64,000 bases of DNA, taken from positions 127,842,349 through 127,906,348 of the forward strand of contig CM075851.1 of NCBI GenBank assembly GCA_037975125.1, given 5' to 3'. Positions within the stretch are counted from its first letter, which is position 1; each line of letters opens with the position of its first letter. The notes beneath the pieces are model-generated. The model made no database searches. It was not told where the DNA came from and saw only the letters and a program-made list of their open reading frames with translations. Below are positions 1 through 9,969 of this stretch, piece by piece. The DNA comes from Latrodectus hesperus (Eukaryota > Arthropoda > Arachnida > Araneae > Theridiidae). The translations under genes were made by a program, and so were the position numbers.

Positions 1-2
1 TG

Positions 3-1604
3 ATTAGAAGATTAGATTCTGGTGAACGTCAAACTCTAATTAGTGCTTCATTGTATTTGCAAATTTCAACAATAAGGACCATCATGAAGAATAAAGAAAA
101 AATACTGTCATCGGCAACTACAACTACGTCAAGCTCTGCAACTAGAATTACCCGTTCTAGAAATAATATCATAGAGGCAATGGAAAAACGACTGTCTATA
201 TGGATTGACGACGAAATTGACCGCAATATGCCATTAAGCCAATCTATTATAATGGAAAAAGCTAGAAGAATTTTTAATTACATTCAGGCTGAGACAATTG
301 ACACAAGTGAAACTTTCGTTGCTAGTCGAGGATGGTTTAATAGATTTAAACATCGAAATAATCTTCACAACATAAAGATTACAGGAGAAGCAGCAAGTGG
401 TGATACAAAAGCGGCGGCTGAATTTCCAGCGATATTAAAAAAAATAATTGAAGAAGGAAACTATCCTCCAGAATTGGTTTTTAATGTTGATGAAACAGGC
501 TTGTTTTGGAAAAGAATGCCGAAACGAACATTTCTATCCCGTGAAGAGAAACGGGCACCAGGATTTAAAGCTGCAAAAGATCGCTTAACCCTTCTACTAG
601 GTGTTAACGCAAGCGGAGATTTTAAATTAAAACCATTACTAATTTACCATTCCAAAAACCCAAGAGCGATGAAAGGCATATCTAAATCAACTTTACCTGT
701 AATTTGGGAGTCTAATAAAAAATCATGGATAACTGCGAAAATTTTCCAGGATTGGTTCACTGAACATTTCTGCCCGTCTGTTAAACGTTATTGCGAAATT
801 AAAAAACTTGAACAAAAAGCACTTCTGTTAATTGATAATGCTCCAAGCCACCCAACAAATTTATCAGACTTAACAACATGCATTCCAGTCGAAGTGGTTT
901 TCTTGCCGCCTAACACAACTGCCTTAATTCAACCAATGGACCAAGGCGTTATATCAAATTTTAAGGCTTATTACTTGCGGCGAACCTTTAAGCAAATGTT
1001 TGAAAAAACAGACGGAGAAGAGAACCAGTCCATAAGAGAATTTTGGAAAAACTACAACATCGTGGATGCTGTAGAAAACATAGGCCTTTCTTGGAATGAG
1101 GTAACAGAAAGATCTTTGAAAGGAGTATGGAAGAATATTTGGCCGGATTTAAGTAAGAGCGATGACGTTGGACACTCTGTCGATGTGGATGAAATAGTGG
1201 AAGAGATAGTGAAATTAACGAAGCAAACCGGTTTTGAAGGGGTAAATGTGGAAGATGTCGAAGAAATAATTCAAGAAGCAGCGGCTAGTCTTTCTAATGA
1301 TGAGCTCAAGGAATTAACTGAACAAGAAGAAAACAAAAATGTTGACAGCAGTGATTCAGAAGAAGAGCAAAAAGAACTTTCGATGGCGTTTGTAAAAAGG
1401 AGTTTGTCTACCATAACTGAAATAATGGATCAATTCATTGAAAATGATCCGAATTTTGACAGGAGCTCAAAAGTAAGGCGTGGTGTTAGAGATGCTCTAT
1501 CCGTTTATGAAGAACTTTTAAGAGAACAACGCAAAAGAAAAAGGCAAACAACATTAGATGCTTTTGTCACAAAAAGGCAGAACACTGAAAACGCGGAAGG
1601 CTAA
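3..1604 (+). CDS. Tigger-like (pogo superfamily) transposase, 5' end outside window
   Basis: DDE transposase of the Tigger/pogo group, which cuts and pastes an element into TA sites. The frame is open from base 3 to the TAA at 1602-1604, so the protein begins to the left of the window. The ATG at 84 lies inside the first helix-turn-helix, because the upstream codons read as a pipsqueak-type HTH (ERQTLISAS, then STIRTIMKNKEKIL), and is not the true start. A CENP-B-type HTH follows (SRGWFNRFKHRNNL, about 324-365). The DDE_1 catalytic core has its acidic residues at codons 489 (NVDETGLFW), 834 (LLLIDNAPSHP) and 939 (QPMDQGVISNFK). An acidic tail (DSSDSEEEQ) and a basic C-terminus ending in QTTLDAFV complete it. 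No stop or frameshift interrupts more than 530 codons. Family assignment is firm; whether the element is active or domesticated is not known. Confidence 0.93.
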   Translation: MRRLDSGERQTLISASLYLQISTIRTIMKNKEKILSSATTTTSSSATRITRSRNNIIEAMEKRLSIWIDDEIDRNMPLSQSIIMEKARRIFNYIQAETIDTSETFVASRGWFNRFKHRNNLHNIKITGEAASGDTKAAAEFPAILKKIIEEGNYPPELVFNVDETGLFWKRMPKRTFLSREEKRAPGFKAAKDRLTLLLGVNASGDFKLKPLLIYHSKNPRAMKGISKSTLPVIWESNKKSWITAKIFQDWFTEHFCPSVKRYCEIKKLEQKALLLIDNAPSHPTNLSDLTTCIPVEVVFLPPNTTALIQPMDQGVISNFKAYYLRRTFKQMFEKTDGEENQSIREFWKNYNIVDAVENIGLSWNEVTERSLKGVWKNIWPDLSKSDDVGHSVDVDEIVEEIVKLTKQTGFEGVNVEDVEEIIQEAAASLSNDELKELTEQEENKNVDSSDSEEEQKELSMAFVKRSLSTITEIMDQFIENDPNFDRSSKVRRGVRDALSVYEELLREQRKRKRQTTLDAFVTKRQNTENAEG

Positions 1605-1723
1605 CTAAATATGACTGACTTAGAATTTTATTTGTTTTTTTTTAAGAATATTCGTTTTGTTATTTATATTTTGTTTTTATTTTTGCAAGAAATAATAATG
1701 TGGTATTAATTTGGGCTTTAAGA

Positions 1724-1729
1724 AATAAA
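1724..1729 (+). terminator. Polyadenylation signal AATAAA of the Tigger element
   Basis: A canonical AATAAA lies about 120 bases after the transposase stop codon and inside the element, before its terminal inverted repeat. It is the likely mRNA 3'-end signal. The surrounding 3' UTR is T-rich, and other AT-rich matches cannot be excluded. Confidence 0.5.
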
Positions 1730-1872
1730 TGTTTGGTTTTATTTTTATTAAAAAAAACATACTTTTTAAATTTAATACCTAACCAATTTCCTAGCCATCT
1801 TCCCCTAACCCCAATATTTACATGTAAAGATAGCCTCGTTTAGCGCTGTTTCGCATTACGCTCTACTTTGAT

Positions 1873-1907
1873 GGAACGTATCCCCCGCGTTAAGCGGGGT
1901 CTTACTG
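1873..1907 (+). repeat. Right terminal inverted repeat of the Tigger element, followed by TA
   Basis: Read inward from the end (reverse complement), this begins CAGTAAGACCCCGCTTAACG, the CAGT-type terminus typical of Tigger elements, and it is followed by the TA target dinucleotide at 1908-1909. The core CCCCGC-GTTAA-GCGGGG is itself a 6-bp-stem palindrome. The partner repeat must lie left of the window. Confidence 0.85.
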
Positions 1908-1919
1908 TACCCATATATA

Positions 1920-2912
1920 CCAGGTCTATAACTTTTAAATGCGAATTTTTTTCCAGTAGATGGCGCACTAAGCCTATAGATGCTGGTGTCATAACCAATA
2001 TATCATTTTGTAGCGGTGGCATCAAGCTTCAAAACGCCATATTTGTTTAAACGTTTAAGAGTTAGTAGCATATTTTTTTCCAGTGGTAAACATGCCGAAT
2101 TTTGAGCCAAACAAAGAGCATTTGCGGCACGTGCTGATTTTCTTATTCAATCAAAAGAAAAAAGCAGCGGAGGCACATCGAATTCTTGTGGAAACATACG
2201 GTGTACATATTCTATTTGCAGACACTTGCGAACGGTGGTTTACACGATTCAGAAGTGGTGATTTCGATGTCAGGGACAAAGAACGTGAAAATCGACCGAA
2301 AAAGTTTAAAGATACCGAGCTGCAAGCGTTATTGGATGATGAAAAGTGGATTTATTTCGAGAATCCAAAGCGCAGAAAATCGTGGCTATCACGTGGAGAA
2401 GCCTCCACATCGACTGCAAAACCAAATCGCTTCGGACGGGAGGCCATGGTGTGTGTGTGTGGCGGGACCAGATGGGCATTGTGTACTTCGAGCTGCTGGA
2501 ACCTGGCGAAACAGTTAATACGGATCGCTACCGACAGCAAATAATTAATTTGAATTATGCGTTGATCGAAAAACGACCAGAATGGACTCGAAGGCATGGG
2601 AAAGTGATTTTGCTGCATGACAAAGCACCCAGTCACACAGCAAAACCGGTCAAAGACACTTTGGCAGCACTTGGATGGGAAAAATCACCCTACCCGCCGT
2701 ACTCACTGGACCTTGCTCCTTCTGACTATCACCTGTTTTCATCCATGGGACACGCACTTGCCGAGCAGCACTTCCATTCTAATGAAGACGTCCAAAAATG
2801 GCTCGACGACTGGTTTGGCTCACGCGACGTTCAATTATTTCGGAATGTCACCCATAATTTAATTAAATTAAATTAATTGAAAAAAATCTGCATTTTAAAG
2901 TTACAGACCTGG
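1920..2912 (+). mobile_element. Mariner element, internally deleted, with both TIRs
   Basis: The left TIR starts CCAGGTCTATAACTTTTAAA at 1920, directly after a TA. The right end (about 2879-2912), reverse-complemented, reads CCAGGTCTGTAACTTTAAAA. The two ends match over about 33 bp with a few differences. The base pair after the right end is CA, so the TA duplication is decayed on that side. The element is about 1.0 kb compared with about 1.3 kb for complete mariners. It starts only 12 bp after the end of the Tigger TIR. Confidence 0.88.
2092..2876 (+). pseudogene. Mariner transposase pseudogene (internal deletion and frameshift)
   Basis: The remnant begins at ATG 2092 (MPNFEPNKEHLRHVLIFLF), a mariner N-terminal HTH, and continues to KFKDTELQALLDDEKWIYFE. 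Here the expected linker and second HTH of roughly 60-70 residues are missing and the frame runs directly into the first catalytic motif. A (TG)n expansion near 2449-2461 then shifts the frame. The downstream frame keeps LLHDKAPSH (Asp codon 2619) and LDLAPSDYHLF (Asp codon 2724), spaced with 34 residues between as in the mariner DD34D signature. The N of the usual HDNAPSH motif is K. The C-terminus is also shortened. SETMAR-type host genes share this domain, but the flanking TIRs mark this as a transposon copy. Confidence 0.9.
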
Positions 2913-3245
2913 CAGTTTGTCATGTGTAAGGGATCATTCTCTCATAGCAAAAAAATAATAATAAAAAATTAAATAAAATAAATAAATAAAAAATTGAAAT
3001 TTTTACTTAAATGTTCTAAAGGCGATGCTGAAATCAATTAATGGTGACAAATCAATTAATGAGGACATCCGATGATGATGAATTTTCTCATTATTACAAC
3101 TCTGCTCAAATTTTAATGCTATTGATTCCCATTTTTGTGAAAAAAATAATTAATAAAAGATGTTGGACATTGAAAAAATGTTCTGGTTCGAGAACAAACG
3201 TATCCCTGGATTGAAAATTATCACTCTTTCTAAAATCCATGAATC
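2913..3245. other. AT-rich spacer, no feature seen
   Basis: About 330 bases of A-rich sequence between the mariner and the hAT MITE. I see no open frame of note, no repeat match and no RNA gene. Confidence 0.6.
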
Positions 3246-3253
3246 TCTAAAAC

Positions 3254-3713
3254 ATAGGTTCCCAAAGTGGTCCAAGTGGACCCCCAGGGGTCCGTAGGAG
3301 ATCACACGGGGGTCCAGGTAGACGTGAAAGGAAAACTGGGGTTCACAAGTTGTAAGTAGGGTCCACGAAATATTTTTTGGTTTTCATAATAATGGACAAA
3401 AATTTTGGCTCGGATTTACCTATCAACGTAGACAGGTAGCATCATTCACTAGGTAGGTATTCAAAAAAATTTGAAACTCAGTTCAAACACAGAATTGAAT
3501 AGAACAATGTATAATATTACAAGTATTATTTTAATAAATAGTACACAAAAAAGGAAAAATGTGCTACTTTTTTTTTCATCTTTACACACCCAATTTAGGG
3601 TGATATTTTTTAGCAGTTTTGGGAATACAGTAGAAATTTAGCAGAGGGGGTCTACCAAAAATTGTAAAACATAGAAAGTGGTCCACGGTGAAAAAAAGTT
3701 TGGAAACCCATGG
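3254..3713. mobile_element. Non-autonomous hAT element (MITE) with perfect 8-bp TSD
   Basis: A 460-bp element is flanked on both sides by TCTAAAAC (3246-3253 and 3714-3721), the 8-bp duplication typical of hAT insertion. Its ends are hAT-like: ATAGGTTCCCAAAGTGGTCC on the left, and CCATGGGTTTCCAAACTTTT when the right end is reverse-complemented. The subterminal regions repeat GTGGTCCA-type words on both sides. No coding potential is seen, so it would have been moved by a transposase supplied elsewhere. Confidence 0.82.
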
Positions 3714-3721
3714 TCTAAAAC

Positions 3722-5215
3722 CTTTAAACTATCTAAAATAATTCAAAGACCTTTTTGCCAGGGAAATATAATATATTTAAAAAAGTTTTCCCTTCTTGTA
3801 GAAAGTTTGCTATATATGTGTTTCACTCATTAGTTTGATTAATTTATGGTTTCTTTGAAATTGGAAATGATCGTTTCTTCTTCTTAAATGGTTGTATTCA
3901 GTAATTTATACGCTATTACGAAAAAAATTAATTTTTCATGCCCGGAAATAAATTTATTTTTCCAAGATCGGTAAACAAAAAAATCGACATATTAATAAAA
4001 TTTTATTCTAATATAATGAAATTTTATATACAAGATCATTTAGATCGAGTATACAAAACTAAAATTTACTATCTAATGAATACACTGGGTATCGCCTTCT
4101 GCAATTCTATATAAAAATCAAAATTCACCGATCTTAACTTGTATTTCTTATATTTTTTATCACCGAGTTCACTTGAATTTCTTATGTGTATTCCTTATCC
4201 CGTGATAAAGCAAAGTCATAAGCCAAGATTCGTGCTTATTACAAGCAAATATTGAATGTGTGACATTATGTGATGACCAAACTGACCGCCGAAAGCTTTT
4301 GTATTCCACTGCATTTCTGCCATTCTTTTCAAGCTGGGAAATCCAAAAACTCCTAAAACCCATCTCGGAATCATCGCGAACTAATCACTAGATCTTCAGA
4401 GTGAAATCCCGTGTTGGATCCCCGCCAAAGTTCAACAATGAGGGACAGATGTTGCGCTTTTCTCTTCCGCATGCTCGTCTGTGCAGAGGGTGGCTGTTAA
4501 ACAGGATTTTCAAGTTGTTTTTTTTTTTCATTGCTTGCGGATCGTGATTTCGTTCCACTGTCTTGAAAAGTCTTTCCGGGAGACAAAGACGCGTTTAATG
4601 ATCAAATTCCATACGACAACTGGGGGATGCTGGAAGCCCTTTTCGTGGTGTAAAATGATTCCTCACCATAGATTTACGTACAAGAAGTAGAAACATAATA
4701 TCTAAATGCCGTTGTTCAACAATGATCCACCACATGATCTCCCTCAGCAAAAAGAGATGTCCTGTCACTAGAGCGTTATGTGCCTGACATGTCAAGCGTG
4801 GAAGAGTTTTTTCAACCTCTTTCAAACGCTGATGAGACTGAAAGGGGCAAAGGATCCGATCAATTGTTCAATATGTTAGTCGTAATGATGTAGTACCTAA
4901 GCGATGTTGACGAGAGTGGTTCAACGAGACCATGTGCCACCGTCAGTATAGCGTGGTTGATCCAGGAACAGAACAGAATAAGAAAATAAAATTGTTTGTA
5001 GAATTTACAACATTAGATTCTATAATATCACCGATCAAAAACAACAAAGTAACAGATCTATATTAACTCTACTGACGAGAGATGGCGTTACTGCCCAATA
5101 GAGTGAACTTCCAAAATATTCAATATCCAATAAGAAATAGAGATAGATGGAATAGAAGTGGGACATGAGAGATGGAAGGCGAACCATCCGATTCATTAAT
5201 AACTTTGTTTATTAT
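3722..5215. other. Unassigned region
   Basis: About 1.5 kb. The part from about 4160 to 4960 has more balanced base composition than its flanks and several short open frames on both strands (for example minus 4595-4825), which is the look of a decayed coding element, but I could not assign a family. The rest is AT-rich with no recognisable feature. Confidence 0.4.
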
Positions 5216-5217
5216 TT

Positions 5218-5432
5218 GTGTTGTTGTTGTTACTAATGACACTTGGACAAGCCAAGCTCGCTATGCCTTGGCTATGCGAATTTAAGTCAATTGGGAGCGT
5301 CTTTCATTTAATCAGAGCACCATGAAGGTAAAAGTACGACTTTTGCTCTTCAAGTCTTCCGATAGATGGCAGCAACAGAGGATCTACTCCCTCAATTTTG
5401 GCATTGATCTGAAAGGTAATTATTTCCAATGT
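5218..5432 (-). repeat. SINE body, 5'-truncated, minus strand
   Basis: The reverse complement of this stretch aligns end to end with the 3' part of the tRNA-headed SINE at 58284-58660. Shared blocks include AGCCAAGCTCGCTA, a TATGCGAA-to-AAGTCA block, TAGATGGCA and CTCAATTTTG, and both copies finish in a GTT/AAC trinucleotide tail. The tRNA-like head is absent here. The two copies are visibly diverged, so this is an old family. Confidence 0.72.
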
Positions 5433-6075
5433 GCTAGTAATATGTCGCTTTGTTTGTTATTGTAAAGTATTTTCTTTTGTAACTGTTATAATCATGTGTA
5501 ATGTCGTAATAAATGTTTTATTTTGTAATATTCTAACTTCCATTTGTTTTCTTTGACCCTAAATCATGTTATGGACTCAGAATGGATATAACCGATCCAC
5601 ACTTTCTAACCGATGTTTTTATGTTAATACCTATCATAGTAACTGCTTAAATTTTTTTTAACATTGAAACTCTTGAATATGGCCCACTACATATGAAATG
5701 TTCTCCTGACACAACAGTCTTAATACTCCCTCTTCTTAATCTTAAAAACTCTTAAAATTGCTATGATATCCACTTGACGACCTCTAAGTGAAGAGCAGTG
5801 TTAAACATAGAGAAGATCTGCCGACAGGTATTCAACGGGGCCTTTTGCATATGACGGAAGAGAACTGAATTTAGGATCAATGTTGACAGTTTCGCCAATT
5901 GTCTTACATACTTTCAATACCGATTGCAGCATTACCGGGATCCATCATTTTGGAAGCACATTGATTGAAGATTATGGACTTTAATGACAAGACTCTTTTC
6001 CAACTCGGAAAAGACACTTAAAACAACAAAGAGGTCTTCCTTTTTCTATAGCACTCATATTTACTTATCATCATC
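5433..6075. other. Unassigned AT-rich spacer
   Basis: Between the SINE body and the LINE tail I see no convincing open frame, repeat or RNA gene. Confidence 0.5.
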
Positions 6076-6421
6076 AACAGCATTGGCACGACAGCGCTTT
6101 GTGGGCCTTGGCCTTCTTCAGAAGTCTCTGCCATTCCGCCCCTTATCTGGAAATCGACCTCCAGTTCTTGACTTTAAGTATGTTGAAGTCTTCCAGGCAG
6201 TCCTTCCATCTCTTTTTGGGACTCCCTCTTAGTCTACTACAGAAAGGGGTGGTGTTGAAGACCTTTATCAGTGTTCTCTCTGTATTCATTCTCATGAGGT
6301 GGCCTGCCCATCTCATTCTAGATAGTTTTATTGATTTAATGATGTCTTCTTCTCCATATATTTTGTACAGTTCTAAGTTATACCTTTTTCGCCAGGTGTT
6401 ATTTTCCAGGGCAGCACCCAT
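6076..6421 (-). pseudogene. Non-LTR retrotransposon, reverse-transcriptase C-terminal tail
   Basis: The minus-strand frame reads IKLSRMRWAGHLMRM, then RLRGSPKKRWKDCLED and LKVKNWRSISR. This is the conserved tail after the RT domain of RTE/CR1-like LINEs (often mis-annotated in arthropods as craniofacial development protein 2). A TAA near 6140 interrupts the frame, after which the homology resumes as GAEWQRLLKKAKAHKALS down to about 6076. The RT catalytic region itself is missing upstream, so this is a 5'-truncated dead copy. Confidence 0.72.
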
Positions 6422-7388
6422 ATTTACTCATAAGATGTTGTTATCTGGGTTTATCACATCCTCTGATGGCGCGATCTTTTTATTTCACTTCTGGGACATC
6501 CACAGCACACAGACACGGATCATTCTGAGATCAATATTTTATTATTCTTTTAATACATCACGAACTTCCTAGGTAATACTTCGCTGCTCGTGTTGCGCAG
6601 AGCTTTCCTCAAACTTACTCGACACTTACTTAGTTCATTGAGTATGTTGATTTCTTACCATTAGCGCACATCATGATTTTGTGGGAAAGAGATTGTAACT
6701 ATTCAAGAATGCAGATGATTTACACCAACAATTGAAGGCAATTTCGTTCAGAAATATATCCACTCAACTTTATCCAAGAACTATCTCTTTCTTATTGATT
6801 AAATTCAGCATTAAATCAATCAGTTCTTAAGCTATGGATATTCTTCACGTTTACGAATCTGTTTCGCAAATGAGCAATTCCTGCTTTTATCACAGATTAC
6901 ATTTCATTTTTGGCAAATATTGAAAAGAATTTATAAAAAAAAATTGTTTCAATGAAATGTATGTTAACATGCACATATTTTTTCAAATATACAAAGAATT
7001 TATAGAATTTATATGCTTATGTGACATCCGAACTTGACTTGCATTAAACATATGATAGTTTGAATTAATATCAAAAGTTTACCTACTATGAAAAATATTG
7101 AATAAAAAATTGCTATATTATGTTACTGCATGTAATAGAATGCTTGATCCTTAATCAAAGATGAATTCTTTCATTTTATTAAACCCTTCTTTCACCAAAC
7201 ACCAGTTCTGCAATCCTAACTACTACACACAACCAACCATCTCTAAATTTAGAGCTAGGATCAACAGACGATGTCATCACATTTCAACAGGTTTGATTCG
7301 GTTGTCAATCAATGATCAGTTTTAGCACAAATAAGGCTAATTAGACCTATTTACGTTAAAAATTGATTTAGAACTACTACAATCATAC
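6422..7388. other. Unassigned AT-rich spacer
   Basis: No gene or repeat recognised; composition becomes strongly AT-rich after about 6840. Confidence 0.5.
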
Positions 7389-7462
7389 AAGCCTAAAGTG
7401 AGAATCGAACTCACAAACAACTGAAGGCCAGAGCATTAATTATTCGACTACCTGCCTATCAC
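7389..7462 (-). repeat. tRNA-like SINE head
   Basis: The reverse complement carries a B-box-like GTGAGTTCGATTCTCAC preceded by an A-box-like GGCAGGTAGTCGAATAATTA at tRNA spacing. The same layout recurs at 17389-17465 (minus) and 47112-47190 (plus), with the shared core TTAATGNTCTGGNCTNCAG. It is read as the tRNA-derived head of a dispersed SINE rather than a working tRNA, because no intact acceptor stem is visible. Confidence 0.5.
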
Positions 7463-7519
7463 ACATAATCTGGTTCCAGTAGCAAGGAGATGATCGAGTC
7501 TATTCATATTTATATTTTT

Positions 7520-8565
7520 TCATTTATTGGAGTCTACAAAAATATAAATATCAATAGACTCTTTCTCGGTGTGGAAATATTTCCCTAGGTCTCCTACAAT
7601 ATTCATAATATTATGCACAAGATAGCAACATCTTCATTCATATGTGATTTCCAGTCTCAGAATAGTCTTCCTGGGGAGTAGTTAAATTTAAATGCAATCA
7701 AAGAAATCATGACAACTCCTTACAACGTCACCTGTTTCCAACCTTTTAATGCTACGCCAGTAGAAGTAAATTAGATTCCACAAAAATATATTCTGAATAT
7801 ACTTTTTCAGTATGATTCTAGATTAAGCCGGGTCACTTGCGATACCCACAATCTTAGTACAAAAGATAAACAGCTTCTTTCGTATGTTGCGTCCTTTTAA
7901 CTGTATGATGCTGAGTATCGAAAAACAACTCAACTTTGTTTATTTTTTGGAACTTCGACTTTTCCGTTTGGCCACACTAGGTTTTGTTGTTCAAAATAAA
8001 AGTATAAACCAAAAGTGGCTGTAATGAAGTTTAAGTTTGATATACAGCTGCTATAAAGTCTTAATTTGAAGATTTAATACAATTGGTGAATGTGAAGGAC
8101 TATGTGCTATTTCATCTTAACGTTGTAATATTCCGCTATAGTTTTTATAATTTATTCTGTGAAGATATTGGATTGAGATCCTACACTGTATGGTTTCCCA
8201 TGACAAGAATGGTTTTCCTCTGGGGAGGGGTAAAATTTTTGTGCAATCACAAAGTTAATGTGACAGCTCTTCGCATGTCATTTGGTTCTATCCTCGCCAT
8301 GGATAGAGCCAAATGACATGCGAAGGGGATTGCAATGACCTTTGTAGAAGGATATTGGGTTCTACCAAAGTATAACAGCTGTAGACTCTTTCAGTGTGGC
8401 TGTCTTTCGCTGGGTCAGATTCAATACCCGCAATCTCACGTATAAGAGAGCAATAGCTTTCTCCATAATATTTCGCAGTCCTAGAATAATCTTCCTGGAG
8501 AGTGGTAAAACTTATGCAATTTTCGAGAACTATGTAACTGAGAGACTGTCAGGGAGCTGGATAAA
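7520..8565. repeat. Cluster of degenerate copies of one short repeat family
   Basis: Three blocks share sequence: about 7545-7725, 7801-7885 and 8385-8565, and parts of 8190-8260 also match. Shared words are GACTCTTTC(N)GTGTGG, GGGTCA..(N)..ATACCC(A/G)CAATCT and AGAATA(A/G)TCTTCCTGG(G/A)GAGT. The blocks are in the same orientation and diverged, so they look like an old, partly tandem repeat. Open frames across them do not resemble any family I know. Confidence 0.5.
8269..8325. repeat. Near-perfect hairpin, 25-bp stem and 7-base loop
   Basis: CTTCGCATGTCATTTGGTTC onwards (8269-8293) is followed after TCGCCAT by its reverse complement (8301-8325) with one mismatch. Weaker symmetry continues outward for about 20 bases. 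It sits inside the degenerate repeat cluster and may be the centre of a fold-back copy of that repeat. Confidence 0.85.
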
Positions 8566-8599
8566 AACTGTCATGGGTCCCTTTTATTGAAAGTTTGAC

Positions 8600-9969
8600 A
8601 AAATTTTATTTTGTATATTTTTGTTCATTTATTTTCGAAGTATAAACAAGAAGATCGGGATTTTTACATTCATAATTGTTTTTCACACACTGATTCAAAT
8701 TATTTGTATAAGTATGGTATCAACTATACCAATCATATTTATGATACCAATAAGTATGATTGGTATAAATATGTCCAAGAGATTTCCCGCCAAATCTAAT
8801 GTTCTTTGTTTTGATTTTAGTGTTGTCAATTTGAATTTTTTTGCTTTTCGGATTTTTTTGTTGTCAGATTTGGTTTTTCTTGTATTTTACAATATTTTTA
8901 GGTCATATATATGGTTTTTTTCAGCGGCAACAGAATTTGAAGTTTTTGTTCTACGTTTCGATTTAAAATTTTTTATATATACTTCTTAATTAAAATTATA
9001 TTTTTTTTAAAAATCAATCAACTATCATGTATGTTCTTTTTTTAATCAATAAAATTAAATGTAATATATTCTAGAAACAGTTGGGCATTGGAAATATTTT
9101 TTTGATAATAAGATAACCGTTGCAGATTCTTCTACGTTTGACTAAATTGAGTATTTTCTGCAAATAAATGAATAGTATTTTGACGAAGAAAAAAATGCTT
9201 TATAGTGGAAAGACTAATTTGTAATTACAATTGTTTTACAAAGAATTATATACATGATAATAAATCAGCTTAGATTGTAGCATTGATAATAGGCATTTTT
9301 TTGGCCAAAATAACTCTAATTTAAATTTAGTCACCATTTTACTTTATCATAGTTAGTTTTACAAAATTAGTTTCACTGAAATGTGAAGCTAACATGCACA
9401 GATTGGAGACAAACGAACAAAATGGCGAGATAAATATCACCCAGAACTACTTGTAACCTATTATATTGAGATTTAACACAGTTTATACAATGGATGCATC
9501 AAACAGAAAACATCACCGACATATTCGACATGTGAGCTTGTCGTCATATCAAGTAAGTTCAATTATTTTTTTGAAAATGGAGTACTTCACATCATCCAAA
9601 TTTTTATTCTCATGTTTTCATGAATGCCCGAAAAATCCCTCTCCTTAAGAATTTTTTTATTTACTCACCATTAATATTTGCTTTTTTTCAGTAGTCCTTA
9701 ACGATATAGATTGCTTTCCTTTCTTGAAGTAGTTACTAATTTCGAGACTATCTAGCAGCGCTAGGCAATCTCATGTGAATTCGAAAATACCCAATATGTC
9801 TAAAAAAAATATGAGAATTCCGCAGGACCTCTTCGTTGCTAAAATTTAAACACACCAAAATATGAGCAGGTGAAGCCATATCAGCTGTGCAACAATGGTA
9901 TTCAAGGTATATTTTTTGACCCCGTTTAAAATTCCACCTAACTGCTTTTTTTGAGCTTCTTGAGTTGCC
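8600..9969. other. Unassigned AT-rich region
   Basis: The plus strand has a T-rich open frame at about 8621-8989 whose translation is mostly I, F, Y and S. That fits base composition rather than a protein. No repeat or RNA gene recognised. Confidence 0.5.

Noticed and set aside
4595..4960. Possible piggyBac-like transposase traces
   Set aside because: Pieces such as MISLSKKRCPVTRALCA vaguely resemble the end of the piggyBac catalytic domain, but frames shift every few residues and no diagnostic block or TTAA-flanked terminal repeat was found.
6099..6572. 157-codon plus-strand frame
   Set aside because: It is antisense to the LINE RT tail, which has recognisable conserved residues.
8621..8989. 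122-codon plus-strand frame rich in I, F, Y
   Set aside because: Composition of T-rich DNA; looks transmembrane-like only because T-rich codons encode hydrophobic residues.
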